Shown here in pieces: positions 48,430-59,330 of a stretch of DNA of 64,000 bases. The DNA comes from Ailanthus altissimus. Its lineage: Eukaryota; Streptophyta; Magnoliopsida; Sapindales; Simaroubaceae. How positions within the stretch are numbered: the first letter of the stretch is position 1; every line of letters begins with the position of its first letter. The translations under genes were made by a program, and so were the position numbers. The stretch spans positions 17,828,501 through 17,892,500 of the forward strand of contig OX327690.1 in the NCBI GenBank assembly GCA_946807835.1, given 5' to 3'. The notes below the pieces were generated by a model. The model was not told where the DNA came from and searched no databases. It saw nothing but the letters and a program-made list of their open reading frames with translations.

Positions 48430-49450
48430 ATTTGAAGCCATAATGCTAGTCATCCAAGTTATTGAGATCAAAGAAAAGGTCCTCAAAATTGATGTCAGGA
48501 GATGGTGGTAGAGAGGGGATTACCGGAGGCTGCGGTAGTGTTGAAGGATCAATCTTAAAAAATGTGACAGTAGCCTGGATCCACTGGATTAAATACCTTC
48601 AAACAGCATTAGCCATACGCTCTTGAGAAGTCATACGAGCCTCCAATTGAGCTAAATGATCATGGACGGGTAAAGGGTGATTGGCAGTAATGGTTGCGGG
48701 TCGAGGAGCCTCGGCAGAGGGTAGTTTAGTTGTGATCATCTGTAGAATGATAGTAGTAGATATAATAGCAGCTGAGGTATGTTGTTCTTCTCTCTGGTAC
48801 TAAGTGACGCTAGCTTGTGCACATAAAGCTATAATCAATGGAGGAAAGAATAAATGGCTATTAAGGCGAGAACATGCCATAATCTCTACATAAATGATCT
48901 TGCCAATGTCGATCGGTCAATGCATCATGATGACAGAAAGGTAGATGGCGCAGAGTTTGGTGATGTCACTAGTATGAGAGATCGGCATGAGTCGTGCTGC
49001 AAGAAAACTATACCAGGCTTTGACTTTTAAGTGCATATGGCAAGACATAAAGGTTATTGGCACATCATTGATGACATGCCATTGTGTACTTGGTGTACAT
49101 AAGGTATTGATAATCTTCTTGCAATTCAGATGATTGTGTAATTCTGCCATGTTATTTTCAATCTCTACTGGTAAACCAAAGTGGACATTGATTGTTGCAG
49201 GATCAAATGCCACAAACAAATACGCACCCATAAATATCTTGCTCACTTGCATTGGCGTAGAACTCTCGTACAATAGAAACTATGCTATAACCAGGCTGTG
49301 CGCAAAATTGTTCTCAATGATATCTTGAATCATGTCCCTAATACTAGGAATATTGAGGTTTTCTAAATCAGAGCCTCTCTTTCCTATAAATTCTTTTTTC
49401 AACAATATATCAATATACGGGCTTGTGTTTTGGTTGAAGTAAATCGAGAG
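48430..49450 (-). pseudogene. Putative plant transposon protein (PF20167-like), degenerate
   Basis: On minus, after a degraded start (VREFYA near 49275), the frame at 49273-48917 includes DPATINVHFGLPVEIENN, then KKIINTLCTPSTQWHV, then LKVKAWYSFLAARLMPISHT and SDITKLCAIYLSVIM. It matches the family annotated putative plant transposon protein, whose members typically read KAWYHFVCARLMPTSH-like text. After a TGA the same frame continues PIDIGKIIYVEIMACS. Farther on it has a proline-rich tail (STLPQPPVIPSLPPSPDINF) to about 48450, with two more stops. The function of this family is unknown. The family name is recalled and needs a profile search. Confidence 0.7.
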
Positions 49451-50291
49451 ATCTCATATGTACTACTGCTGCTTGCTGTAGTACATTGCTTCTTTGGGGC
49501 CATAAATTTTTTTTTTGGCTGGAAAATAAAGAAAATAGTAAGAAAAAGATATGAAAATATAGATGCAGCACTGAGGTTTGTACCACTTCAGCGATGGTGC
49601 GTCACTGAGGCGGTCTATATTGTATCGCTTTAGCACTTTAATGATTTATTTATTAATTGCTATAATCATTTTGGCACTAGCTCGATACTCTTTGCATCGC
49701 TGTTATGATGCAACGGTTGAATTTTCAATCTGACTTTCATTGCAGCGCTAGATGTCTATCGTTGGAGCGATGTACTGGCGCTGAAGTAGTGAGCAAGTGC
49801 CGTTAAAGCAATGAAGGCTTTATTTTGAGGAGTTTACTGGAATTCCTACTTGAGCGCTAACTGATGTACCACTAGGGTGGTATTGACTAGGGAGCTTTTT
49901 GCTGCAACACTGGAGTGATGTCACTGTAGTGCTGGCTAAAAATATTTTTTTCTGTAATTAAAACAATTGATATTAAATAACTAAGGCATATATATTTACA
50001 CAAAAATACTTATCTTGGATTGCCTCCTAAATAGCGCTTGTTTTAACGTTATCGACTTAACATAATGCGCTTAAGGATTATTTGATAATGATTGAGGATT
50101 GTTGGTAATCAAAATCTCCTCTTTAATAATGCTTTATTCGTTGTCCATTGACTTTGAAAGGATGATTGGTCTCTTTGTTGACTAGATCTATAGCGTCATG
50201 AGCTACAAATAAAGAACTATTTATTCGCATAAAATAATAAAATATTAAAATAAAAATATAAAAAAATAAATGACAAATATACCCTTATCAA
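49451..50291 (-). repeat. Leader and truncated 5' LTR of the non-autonomous element
   Basis: 49560-49930 is packed with short, partly palindromic words (gcagcactgagg, accacttcagcgatgg, cattgcagcgctagatg, gcgctgaagtag). 50020-50060 reads gattgcctcctaaatagcgc followed by ttgttttaacg, a phrase widespread in plant gypsy elements. 50200-50291 repeats 46850-46938 (aaaataataaaatat, aaataaatgacaaatat, ending atca). Only the first 90 or so bases of the LTR remain, so the two LTRs are unequal. Confidence 0.5.
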
Positions 50292-50935
50292 CTAACCTAG
50301 TGGATAGAGTGACCATCTTATTTATAAATTTAAGTATCAATTATTTTTTCAACCAATGTAAGAAACCAACTCACTCAATATTATAATATAAAGTGCAAAT
50401 TAATTATCATAGTAAACACTCGTAAGATCATGACGTGTACCACCAAGATTATTAAACAAGGATTTGAGCTATTGTAGCTTGTAGGAAAGATTAGCAGGGG
50501 ACCTAAACTCTACTTCAACTGTTGATTGTAAAATTACATCAATTGTTTTTGTCTTTCATGATGTTTGGTTAAAAATCACATAAAAATTAAATAGATGTTG
50601 AATTTATATGAATGGGTAGGTAACATTATTTAATAAGTTAAGTTTTTAGGTCAATTATAAGAGTTTTACTTTTGATAAATAGTATTAAAGTAGAGAAGGG
50701 CTTTTGTTTGCACGGGCCTTAAAAATCTTGGTCTCGAGCTCTAAACAAACTTGCTACATAAGATGTAATCTCTTTAAGATTGATAGAGATGAACAATAGG
50801 AGATAAATTAGTTCAAGATGAATAGGCTAAATATTGTAAGGGTGTTATATAATTAAGTTAGAATATTACATCTTATATCAAATAGAAATTAGATAGTAAG
50901 TCACATTGTCTAATAAATTGATCTTTTAACTTAAT
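50292..50935. other. AT-rich DNA, possibly the outer part of the next copia relic
   Basis: No gene is recognised. Text such as gtgttatataattaag and cttatatcaaatagaaatt suggests an LTR, but no second copy is visible. Confidence 0.35.
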
Positions 50936-50939
50936 TATA

Positions 50940-51870
50940 AATATTGGGCCCGAAACTCTAGAAAAGGACAATAACTCATATGGAGTAACTAGTAGTAAGA
51001 ATGTGACTCATTCTAAATGATAATAGCATGGATATATAAGGAGCTAAAAATAATAAAAAGCCCTTCCCAGGCAAACCTTTCAAGTAATGCATTACCCAGA
51101 GAGCAACATTCCCCTATTCATATAAAGTACTATGAGGTTCATGTATAAAATAACTCAACTTGTGCACAACAAACACTATGTCAGGTGGAGTAAACGTTAA
51201 ATTTAACAGTTGATCTACTAACCTCAGATATCAAGAAGGCTTAGGTAGAAGTTTACCACCGGTACGCTTGGGTCGAAGTTATTGTTGTATAGAAAAAATT
51301 GTTGTCTTACTATCAAGCATGCCCTTATCTTTCAAAATGTCCAATGTACATTTCCATTTACATAAAACATACATTATGAAGAGCGAGCTACTTCTATACC
51401 TAAAAAAAAATTTAAATTCGCCAAAGTTTGTAGTTGAACAGTGGTGAAAAATTTGTCAACCCAATTTCTTGAAGCCTGTTCGAGTGTATAGAGTGATTTG
51501 CTCAGCTCATAAACCAGTTGCTCCTTGGTGGAGAAATTCTTTTCGAAATTGTCATATAAACTTCTTCATTCAAATCTCCATACAAGAACACATTAGTAAC
51601 ATCTAACTAAAACAAATGATCTATTAAGTAAGTGACAACAAAGCTCAAACCATGAAGCTATGAGTGAACAAAAGTAGCATGATAAGCCAGTTTCTCTATC
51701 TGTTCATAGTGTACCCCTTTGAAGCTAGCATGCCTTATGTCGCACTATACTTCCATCTAACTTGTATTTTGATTTTATATTTACAACCAACTAGTTGCTT
51801 ACTATCTGGTAACTTAGTTAATATCTATGTATTGTTATTTTGGTGAAGAGCTTAAATCTCTGTAGCTATA
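50940..51870 (-). pseudogene. Copia reverse transcriptase to RNase H remnant
   Basis: Minus strand, 5' to 3': TKLPDSKQLVGCKYKIKTQV and MLASKGYT (51830-51710); LDVTNVFLYGDLNEEVYMTI (51610-51550), the conserved copia RT segment; SNRLQEIGLTNFSPLFNYKL, equivalent to the usual KQASRxWFDKFS; KWKCTLDILKDKGMLDSK; and LVDQLLNLTFTPPDIVFVVH then KLSYFIHEPHSTL and HYLKGLPGKGFLL (51220-51060). Stops and shifts are frequent, and the catalytic YVDD region is not seen. No LTR pair was identified. Confidence 0.8.
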
Positions 51871-51976
51871 GCTTTATATAACACCTTTGCTATTTTTCAA
51901 GCAAAACTTTTTTTTTATATTTCTAATACATCCTTAAATTTTTAACATGTGAATTTGCCAAAAACGCTTGTGTGTG

Positions 51977-52047
51977 TATATACAAACACATGCATGCATG
52001 TATGTATGTATGCATACATGCATACATGTATGTGTGTTTGTATATAT
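51977..52047. repeat. TG/CA-rich microsatellite forming a long imperfect palindrome
   Basis: The stretch opens tatatacaaacacatgcatg and closes gtatgtgtgtttgtatata. The outer 16-18 bases are nearly exact reverse complements, and the middle is alternating ATGC/ATGT/ATAC tetranucleotides. It could extrude a long hairpin. It is most simply explained as expansion of alternating purine-pyrimidine repeats. Confidence 0.75.
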
Positions 52048-52059
52048 GTATCGCATTAG

Positions 52060-53916
52060 GTTAACACACATGTAAATAGAATTTTATATATATTTATGCC
52101 AATCGAATTTAAATATCTAAATGATGAAAAAAAAATGATTACTTTCGATGTATCACGTTTCTTTAATTAAATACTTATTATATGTTTTTTTTAATTAATC
52201 ATAAAAAACTATTAACACACATAACTAACATTAATTGAAAGAAGTATAATAATACATTGAGCACCAGAGACTTTTGTCTCTCCATAGGATTAGGACTTCA
52301 AAAAATTCTTGCGAAAGTGGCACAAATCTATTACTTCACTTGTGAAGAAAGTTGGAAGCCATTCAAATTGAAAACTCTGATAGTTTTCTATATTATTTGA
52401 AGACTGAAGTGCCCTTTTCCCATGGATGGACCATTAGCTACTATTGAGTTTGTTCCCATTCGGCCATTCCTTCTCATTCAATTTGTTCCCTCGTAAAAGC
52501 ATGCGACCTTTTCAAACTTTAAGCAATGAACTGAAGAAATTTTAGACCAAATGGCTTAGAAACCTGGGGCAGGTAGGAGCACCAAATCCACATCAAAATT
52601 CACAATTCACATGGGAGATTATCAAAATCAGCAGCATTTCATTTTCAGCTTAAATAATTTTGCCACACAATTCTAGTCCATGATATTGAATAAAAACAAG
52701 CGAACGAGTATTAAGTTTTTTTTTTTTTTTCGGTTTATATAAGACATAATCAATTAGCTGGCCATGTTAACTTTAAGATATTTTCTTAGCTTTTTGTAAT
52801 ATGGTCCCATGAGTTGTGCGACATTTCTAGCTATCAACTTCCTTTCTTTGCCTTGTTCAAAGGGTTCAAAGATTGGCATAATGGTCAATGATTGTTTACA
52901 ATCTGTTTGAAGGATTTATGGGGTTAGATGTTGAACTTCTAGATGTTGACCATCTAAAAATATCAATACATTCTCAATGTGGGTCATCCATTTTTGTAGA
53001 GATTCTCTACTTTCTGCCAAAAAGAGAGAGAAAAACTGTGTTTGAATCTCAGTTCTCAGTGCAATTCATTTTAGTTGTTTTTGTTTTTGAATTGCATATT
53101 CAACAAAACTTGTAAAGTGATAACGTGTTCAGTTCAAATTAGATAGATCAACATCAACTAATAAAAATCTTTTGAGACAATCTGAAATTTGTAGCTCAAA
53201 ATTTACTAATATAAAAAATTTGGAAGACATCATTGAGTTTATATTTACATAGAATTCAAAAAGTCTCCTCTGTTATAATTGCATACCACGTGAAATTTTT
53301 TTATCATATGTGTATTCTTTTTTTTTTTTTAAATAAAAAAAATGGTTATAATATTAACCATCACCAATTCAATTTTTCTTCTTATAAATTTTATGTTCCA
53401 ATTCCAAAATTCCGTTTCATGGGCCAACATAGCCAGATAGGCTATGTTGGGTAACATAATTGGGCCAAGTCCAGTGAAAACGCCCATTTGACTTATCACT
53501 AAAATCAGGCAAATAGATGGATAGTTGCAAAAATTTCTGAACATGTAAAAGACTAAACAGAGGAAAGCAACAGTAAACCGTTTTAGAATAAAATTTCTAT
53601 AGACTATGCCACTTTGAGGATAAATTTGAACACATTGTTGTTGTAGGAAGTGCTTTTGTTCCAAATGCTTTTCCATCCCCATAAGACAGGCTGGCATTTT
53701 GTCTATAATAAATTACACTGTATTAACCAAGCTATTTCATGCAGTAATTCGAACTCATTATCTTCTAATTTTATCTACTTGAACAACATAAATAAACATG
53801 TCACCCTCACATAATTTCAGTACATGAAATGAACGTACTAGTGTATATATCAGTGTTAATTCACAGTGAACAAACAAAATTTTTGCACACTCAGCAGTAA
53901 TCTTGTTTCGTTTTAC
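52060..53916. other. Intergenic DNA downstream of the second host gene
   Basis: No gene is recognised. A 75-codon plus-strand frame (52888-53115) and a 122-codon minus-strand frame (53329-53697) show no domain. The 200 bases or so left of 53916 are probably the 3' untranslated region of the minus-strand gene. A T-run at 52716-52729 is notable only for length. Confidence 0.45.
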
Positions 53917-54897
53917 TCAGTTTTGCATAACCTGCTGCTCTACCTTGCTTTCCCTTTCCCCTTCCTCTCCATCTGCTAACAACATCTGAGCAGGAGTAAG
54001 ATTCTCCGTGCTAACGGAAACAACCCGAAAAATGTCATACTTAATATCAAGCTTAAATCTATCAAGATAAGGCAGCATTGCTTTTCTATAATCTGAGTTG
54101 AATATCCATGAGTAGCAATATTGAAGTGACTTCCACACATAAAAAGATGACACTCCTGGCAGATTTTGGCATTTGAGGCAAACTCCTGAAATAGCTCCTT
54201 TCATTTTCAGGAACCTGTCTCTGAACAGGGCTAAATTCGCGTAGCAGAGGTCATTTATGTCTCCAGCTGAGGGAACTGCGAAGTTTATGAAGATTATGTC
54301 CCCGGTACAGAATTTGGCAACGGAACATCCTTCCCTTGATTCTCCGGCATAGGCATCAAAGAAGCTGTGTTCAATTAGGATGGCCATGTCTGATAAATTT
54401 GCTAACATTGGAAGCTGGGGAATGTCAAAGTGTTACATTATTATGCCATTTGACTATATTAATGCAATAACACACAACAGCAACGGGGAAAAGGGTAGAA
54501 GTATCAAATAGCAATTGAAATCCAACTTACAACAGCTGAAGTTATGATGTCTTTGTTTTCACTAGATGTTTTCATCCATGCTCCATACCATATGACCTGA
54601 AGAGAATATATAAGCTAAATATATCAACAACTCATAAAATTTGCAAGGAGTGAACTTAACTTTTCAATGAAAAATAATATAACAGAAAACCAAGCAATAA
54701 CGTGAAATTTAAATGAATCTAACCTTATTGCCATGGATGCTCCTGAAGATAGAACTTTGAACACAACCAAGTCTTTCAGTGCAAACAGAGAAAACTTTTA
54801 AGGCATCAACAAGTTCTTCCACTAGCACCACCGTTGGCCTGAAGGCAAAAAAGCTCATGTCCAAGTTTCTATTGTTAAAAGGCACAAAGCAAGCCAT
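53917..54897 (-). CDS. Uncharacterised plant protein (DUF7392-like), three exons
   Basis: Exons on minus: 54897-54724 (58 codons), 54596-54531 (22 codons) and 54414-53917 (166 codons with stop). All introns are GT-AG and phase 0, giving 245 residues. It starts MACFVPFNNRNLDMSFFAFR and continues VEELVDALKVFSVCTERLGC; the next exon reads VIWYGAWMKTSSENKDIITS; the last has AILIEHSFFDAYAGESREGC, ISGVCLKCQNLPGVSSFYVW and MLPYLDRFKLDIKYDIFRVV. It has many cysteines, including a CLKC pair, but no catalytic motif, signal peptide or membrane segment. The tail is acidic and presumably disordered. I recall a plant-specific family of this shape annotated DUF7392 with no known function. The start sits in a good context (AAAAATGGC), but the frame is open upstream to another ATG at 55050, adding 51 residues. 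All exons are intact, so it is probably a working gene. Confidence 0.85.
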
Positions 54898-55241
54898 TTT
54901 TTTTAAAAATAAAATTCTTATTTGCTTTTTTTTTTCTTGATTTATGTCTCTTAGAAATGAATTCAAGAGAGCAACAAGAGAGCAGCTGGTGATACCTAAG
55001 AAGGAACCTTGTACAAGGGAAGTTAGTTGTGGAAATTCCTTGCCGGTCATGGCAATTTGCCTGGTCTTCTTTCGCCACTTGAAAATGAAATAATAATCAC
55101 AATAATGAAAGAAAAAAACTTCAAAATTTTGAAAGACTTGGAAAGTTGGAAAGAGACATGCCTGCTAATTGGTAATTGCCATTAGACTAGCATTTTGACC
55201 ATTTCTAAATAAAAAATAGTACATCAATCCGTTGGGTAATT

Positions 55242-55249
55242 TATTTATA
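55242..55249 (-). promoter_or_regulatory. Possible TATA box of the DUF7392-like gene
   Basis: The minus strand reads TATAAATA here, about 345 bases upstream of the chosen ATG. If used, the leader would hold several upstream ATGs, including a five-codon frame (MAITN, near 55184) and the in-frame ATG at 55050. These could repress translation, or a 5' leader intron could remove them. This is an inference from sequence only. Confidence 0.35.
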
Positions 55250-56071
55250 CATTATTCAATTATATATTAAAATATATTATCAAATAGATGAAATATAAAA
55301 ATTATTGATAGAATAAATATAAATAATTATGAGAAGAAAATAAGAAAAAATTGACTTTGAACATAAAAAGGTATATTAATAGTATTGTCCCAAGGTCAAA
55401 TAGTCCTCGGGCGAGCAATAACAGATCTATATGATTTTAAGATTTAAGTTTATACTCACAGCCACTCTCTTCAATGAGCACGATCACTAAAAGATAATAT
55501 TAAGTCTACATTGTTATAGTTACTCAAAAACACAATTGAAATATATTATGTAAGATTGTATATATATTAAAAACTTCTCATTTTTCTTCACTTTCACTTA
55601 CTTCTAATAAGAGTAAGCATTCTTTGATATAGTGGTAGATAGTTTAAGTATTAATTCTAAAATTAATAAAAATAATTTAATACATTGTAACTCTTATAAT
55701 AATTTAATATATAAAACTAATATATATTATAACTCTTATAAATTTAATCTAGATTTAATGATTGATTTAAATATATTATAGCCATTGTATAATGATGACA
55801 ATTTATTACTAATAACTCATAATACAAAAATTATATTTAAATTATGTAACTTATGAAATATTAAAAAAGTTTTAATTTTTTTCTCAAATATGTAGAATAT
55901 AAAAAATTATTGATATAATAAATATAAATAAACTATGAGAGAAAAGTAAAAAAAAAACAGACATTGAGTATAAAGAGACATGCTAATAGCATTAACCTAA
56001 AGTCAAATAGTCATCCTTTTGTGTAGGTAGTGACAAATCTATATAACTTCAAGATTCAACTTGATTTTTAG
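55250..56071 (+). repeat. AT-rich region with two diverged direct copies
   Basis: About 55270-55450 and 55890-56065 are related. Both contain atagaataaatataaata or atataataaatataaata, gagaaaa, gacttt/gacatt-gaa/gag, aggtcaaatagtc or aagtcaaatagtc, acagatctatat or acaaatctatat, and aagattcaa or aagatttaa. The second copy ends directly at the LTR start at 56072. Sequence at 63740-63830, on the other side of the element, resembles 55795-55890. Confidence 0.5.
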
Positions 56072-57120
56072 TGTTGGGCTTGGACCTTGAGTTTTGTCGC
56101 GTTGGAACCAGAATTGAGGTGTGGTTTACGAGAGCTGATTGAGAACTAGACTGCGTGGTGAGACTTGAGGAATATAAAAAAGTAAGGTTAGGGGCAGGCA
56201 TTGGAAGGGTGATCGGCGAGAACCCTCTAAAGCTCAAGTAAGACGATGGCTCAGTAATTGATGTTTCTTATAGTTCTTACACTAAAGAGAGAATATGGAG
56301 AACAGATAAAGAGAATTTCTTACTAAAGTTGCAGTAATTATTTTGAGTTTCGTCTTTCTTTGATTCGAAACAAGAGATAAGTCTTGAGCATAGAGCAAAT
56401 TGACCTAAAGAATTTCCATTAAGGGTGATACGCAGTGACACATAATTGGAGAGTCCCCTTCTCCACAGGGATATTTTGGAGAAATAACATAGTTGATGGC
56501 ATTTGAATAATTGTGTCACTTTGAGACTTAAAGTACCAAGTAACCTCAAATTGGCTACTTTTGAGAAGGATCAACCTTAGGATCAGGTGAGTTAAAGGTG
56601 TTATCTCTTAAGTTTTAATGGTTGTAGCGTTAACTAAGCCCACCAACCATAAACAAACCTTATCCTTCCATCAGCAAAAGAAATAAAGGCTTGTCACATG
56701 CTAATATGGTAACTTGGTAATGGTCTCATTGAAACTTCTCCATCCAAAACCTTATCCTTGCACCCAGTTGTTATGCAAGTAGTCTTTAAATAGGTATTGG
56801 ATAGCTTAGTGATGAAATGGAAGGAGACTGGGCTTTATTGATGTGCGTATCAGTTATAGGGCCTAATGATGACGTGGCAAGTGACTTAACCATGATGATG
56901 CATCGTCTGATTATAGGTTTGAATGGTGATGTAGACTAATGCATAAGTTTCACCTAACAGGCCCAATAGGTCGAATTGTGTTAATGGACTTGAGCCTATA
57001 TTGAGTTTGATGGGTAGGTCTCAATTTGGGTTGAATGGTCTTCTAGAGAAATTAGGCCTGAGAACCCTAATAGGCCGCCTTAAGGAATAGCCTAAATGTC
57101 ACCACAATTTTCTCTTAACA
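56072..57120 (-). repeat. 3' LTR of the minus-strand Tat-like gypsy element
   Basis: Direct copy of 62735-63737. Shared text includes gtggttta, gaggaata, aagtaagac, aatttcttacta, gagataagtcttga, attgacct, tggagagt, aggatattttggaga, gtggcaa/gtggcat and ttttctc-taaca. It starts TGTTGGGC and ends TTAACA, so LTR termini are conserved. Its reverse complement matches the LTR starts at 22463 and 25506. Identity with its partner is roughly 80 percent by eye. Confidence 0.75.
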
Positions 57121-57249
57121 TGAACTCTTTAGTTTCTAATGTAGAAGTTAGGAGATAATAGAAAATATTTTGCTTCGTGACACGTAGCGTGCTCTCCTTT
57201 GCCCTTTAATCTTTTCTCTTTGCCCTGTTTATTCTCAATATATTATAGC

Positions 57250-58490
57250 ATTGAATTTTCATAAGCTATTATGTTGGGAGGACTTCCTTTAGACATGAGA
57301 TCTTCCTAACTTGTCTTCTATACTTTTCTTTTATCTTCATTTTCTTAGTGTGTCATTGGACCAAAGACCACAAGTTGGTTCTGACCACTCAAGAGTGTGC
57401 AGATGAAGTTGTTAAGTATTTTTCTTTATTGACTGGTGATGGATTTGATGTGTTTGATGAGCACCAAGGTTAGATTCATAAGCTCCCCGCTCTTTGAGGT
57501 CCTTGATTTAGGTTAGTACTACTTGAGCTTCATTTTCATCTATTACCTATGTGTGTGACTAGAAAAATTATGTTGATATTATAGTTTGCCATTCTTTTCA
57601 ACTAACAATTTATTTTGTCACAGAGGCAACTCATGTTCCTTCATTCATTGCTCGTTTAGAATTAGTTAAAAAGTTGAAGAGTGAGGACTGGATGTAGGAC
57701 TTGATGAAGGACTTTCTAAAGCCACCTCGGGCCTAAAGAGCTAGTGCATTAGCTAGGGTGAGCATTATTGTCTTTCTTACCTTCAAGCCAGTGGTCGTTG
57801 TCCTCTTAAGATCTAACAAAAAGAAGGCATTCGGGATTAGTCAAGCCTCAATGAGCTCTTTAGACTCTAAGGACCTCAGTCCTAGACTTAGGGGAAATTT
57901 TGGGTACCTGTTGGCCCATTCAAACTATGCCGATAAGACTCTACCCTACTAGCTCACTCAATATCTCAACAAAACTCTGCAAGTGCTCTATTGAGAGCTC
58001 TAAGTCTTGCCCACAAGATAATTTTAGGTAATTTGTTACCTTGTTTCACCCATATATATTTTTTATTTTTAGGTATTGAGCTTGTATCACTATTGATATT
58101 TCCTCCACTGTAGGCTACTTACACATAGGAGGATCTTGAAATGGTTCTAAGGGCTACTGAGGACTTAGAGATTTATCGAGTTACCTCAAGGTAGAGTAAA
58201 GAGGTTTTGAGGGCCAAGAAGGATAAGTACAAGAAACGATACGCTTGCTTAAAAAGAGATGTTATGAAGAGCTGAATAAAGGAAGATATTCTCTTAGAAA
58301 AAATGATGAGCTAATTGAGACTATTTTAAGGTTGTATAGTGCAATAAACCTTTTAGAAAGAAGGCTTCATGAGTCTGTCTAAAAGCCTTGAGCTATACCC
58401 ATCGTAAGGTGATTGAAGCATACCCTAATTTGGACTTCATCCTTTTAGAGCTAAGGGTATCAATTACTCTAACTTTTAATTACTGAGAAG
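57250..58490 (+). pseudogene. Antisense gag-like ORF (Transposase_28-like) near the 3' LTR
   Basis: Plus-strand text: HWTKDHKLVLTTQECADEVV then KYFSLLTGDGFDVFDEH (57353-57468); ARLELVKKLKSEDW (57650-57690); SNKKKAFGISQASMSSLDSK (57814-57870); a charged, coiled-coil-like part RAKKDKYKKRYACLKRDVMK (58210-58270); and the C-terminal YPNLDFILLEL (58421-58453). The last element equals HYPDLDLTWLDK in the pseudogene at 9100-11190, so both belong to one family. It lies between the element's 3' LTR and its tandem repeats, opposite to gag, which is the position of the antisense ORF known in Tat elements. Many stops. Confidence 0.6.
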
Positions 58491-59330
58491 GAGAATAGTA
58501 CGGTCAAATCTTTCACTAGCTATGCCACCCGAAGAAACTTAATACTTCCAAGGAGAGGTTAAGTAGGGAAACTTCTAAAGCTGATATTACCATGAATTCA
58601 GGCACTTAGAGGCTTAAAGGAAATGATGGCAATAGGGACAAAGAACTGCTTTTCTATGTGACTCTCTTGGTTGTTGTGTACTGAGCTCCAAGCTCTTCTC
58701 TGTCACTCGTTGGCATATTTGTTGACTGCTTTCCTCTATATTTATAATTATCATAGGTTCACTTTTATAACTGCTAGTAGAGAATTGTTTTGAACCGTGT
58801 ACTAGTTCTGTCTATATTGTGGCTCCTCCTTAGGACTTTTTGCAAGGTGAAATCAGTAAGGATGATAATGTTATGTGTTTTTAGTTTTTTGCTAACCCTT
58901 TACAACATTATAATCGTAACTATTTTGCCGAAAATATGTAAGATAATCTTGTGCGGACTAGAAAACAAATGAACAATTATTTTTTACAATCAAATGCACA
59001 ATTGTTTTTTACAATTAAATGAATTGTTTTGCATTTAAGAAATATATGATTGGTGAACTCATTTTTCTATCACCTAGTGTAAATTTGGTCATTGCTTTCC
59101 ATATAACGGCAACATGTCCATACATAGCCCTGTTTCTAGGTCCTAATGGGCATAACCCTGGGTACAACTTAGAGTTAAGTTACTTGTGGTATACACACAC
59201 AATTTAGAATTCTCGGGTGGACTCTAGAGAAAATTCTGTTGGCACCATAAACTTCTTTCTTTCTCTAAGTTTAGGAAGTCCACAATAATACACAAAGAGT
59301 TAACTGAAATATGGAGATAATTGGCATCCT
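58491..59330. other. Interior of the Tat-like element without recognisable coding
   Basis: No RT, RNase H or integrase motif is visible on either strand. Open frames of 60-62 codons at 58790-58972 and 59019-59207 have no domain. Confidence 0.5.

Noticed and set aside
53329..53697. A 122-codon minus-strand frame downstream of the DUF7392-like gene
   Set aside because: AT-driven composition and no known domain. It could be an overlooked exon, but no splice link to the upstream gene is needed because that gene already ends in a stop at 53917.
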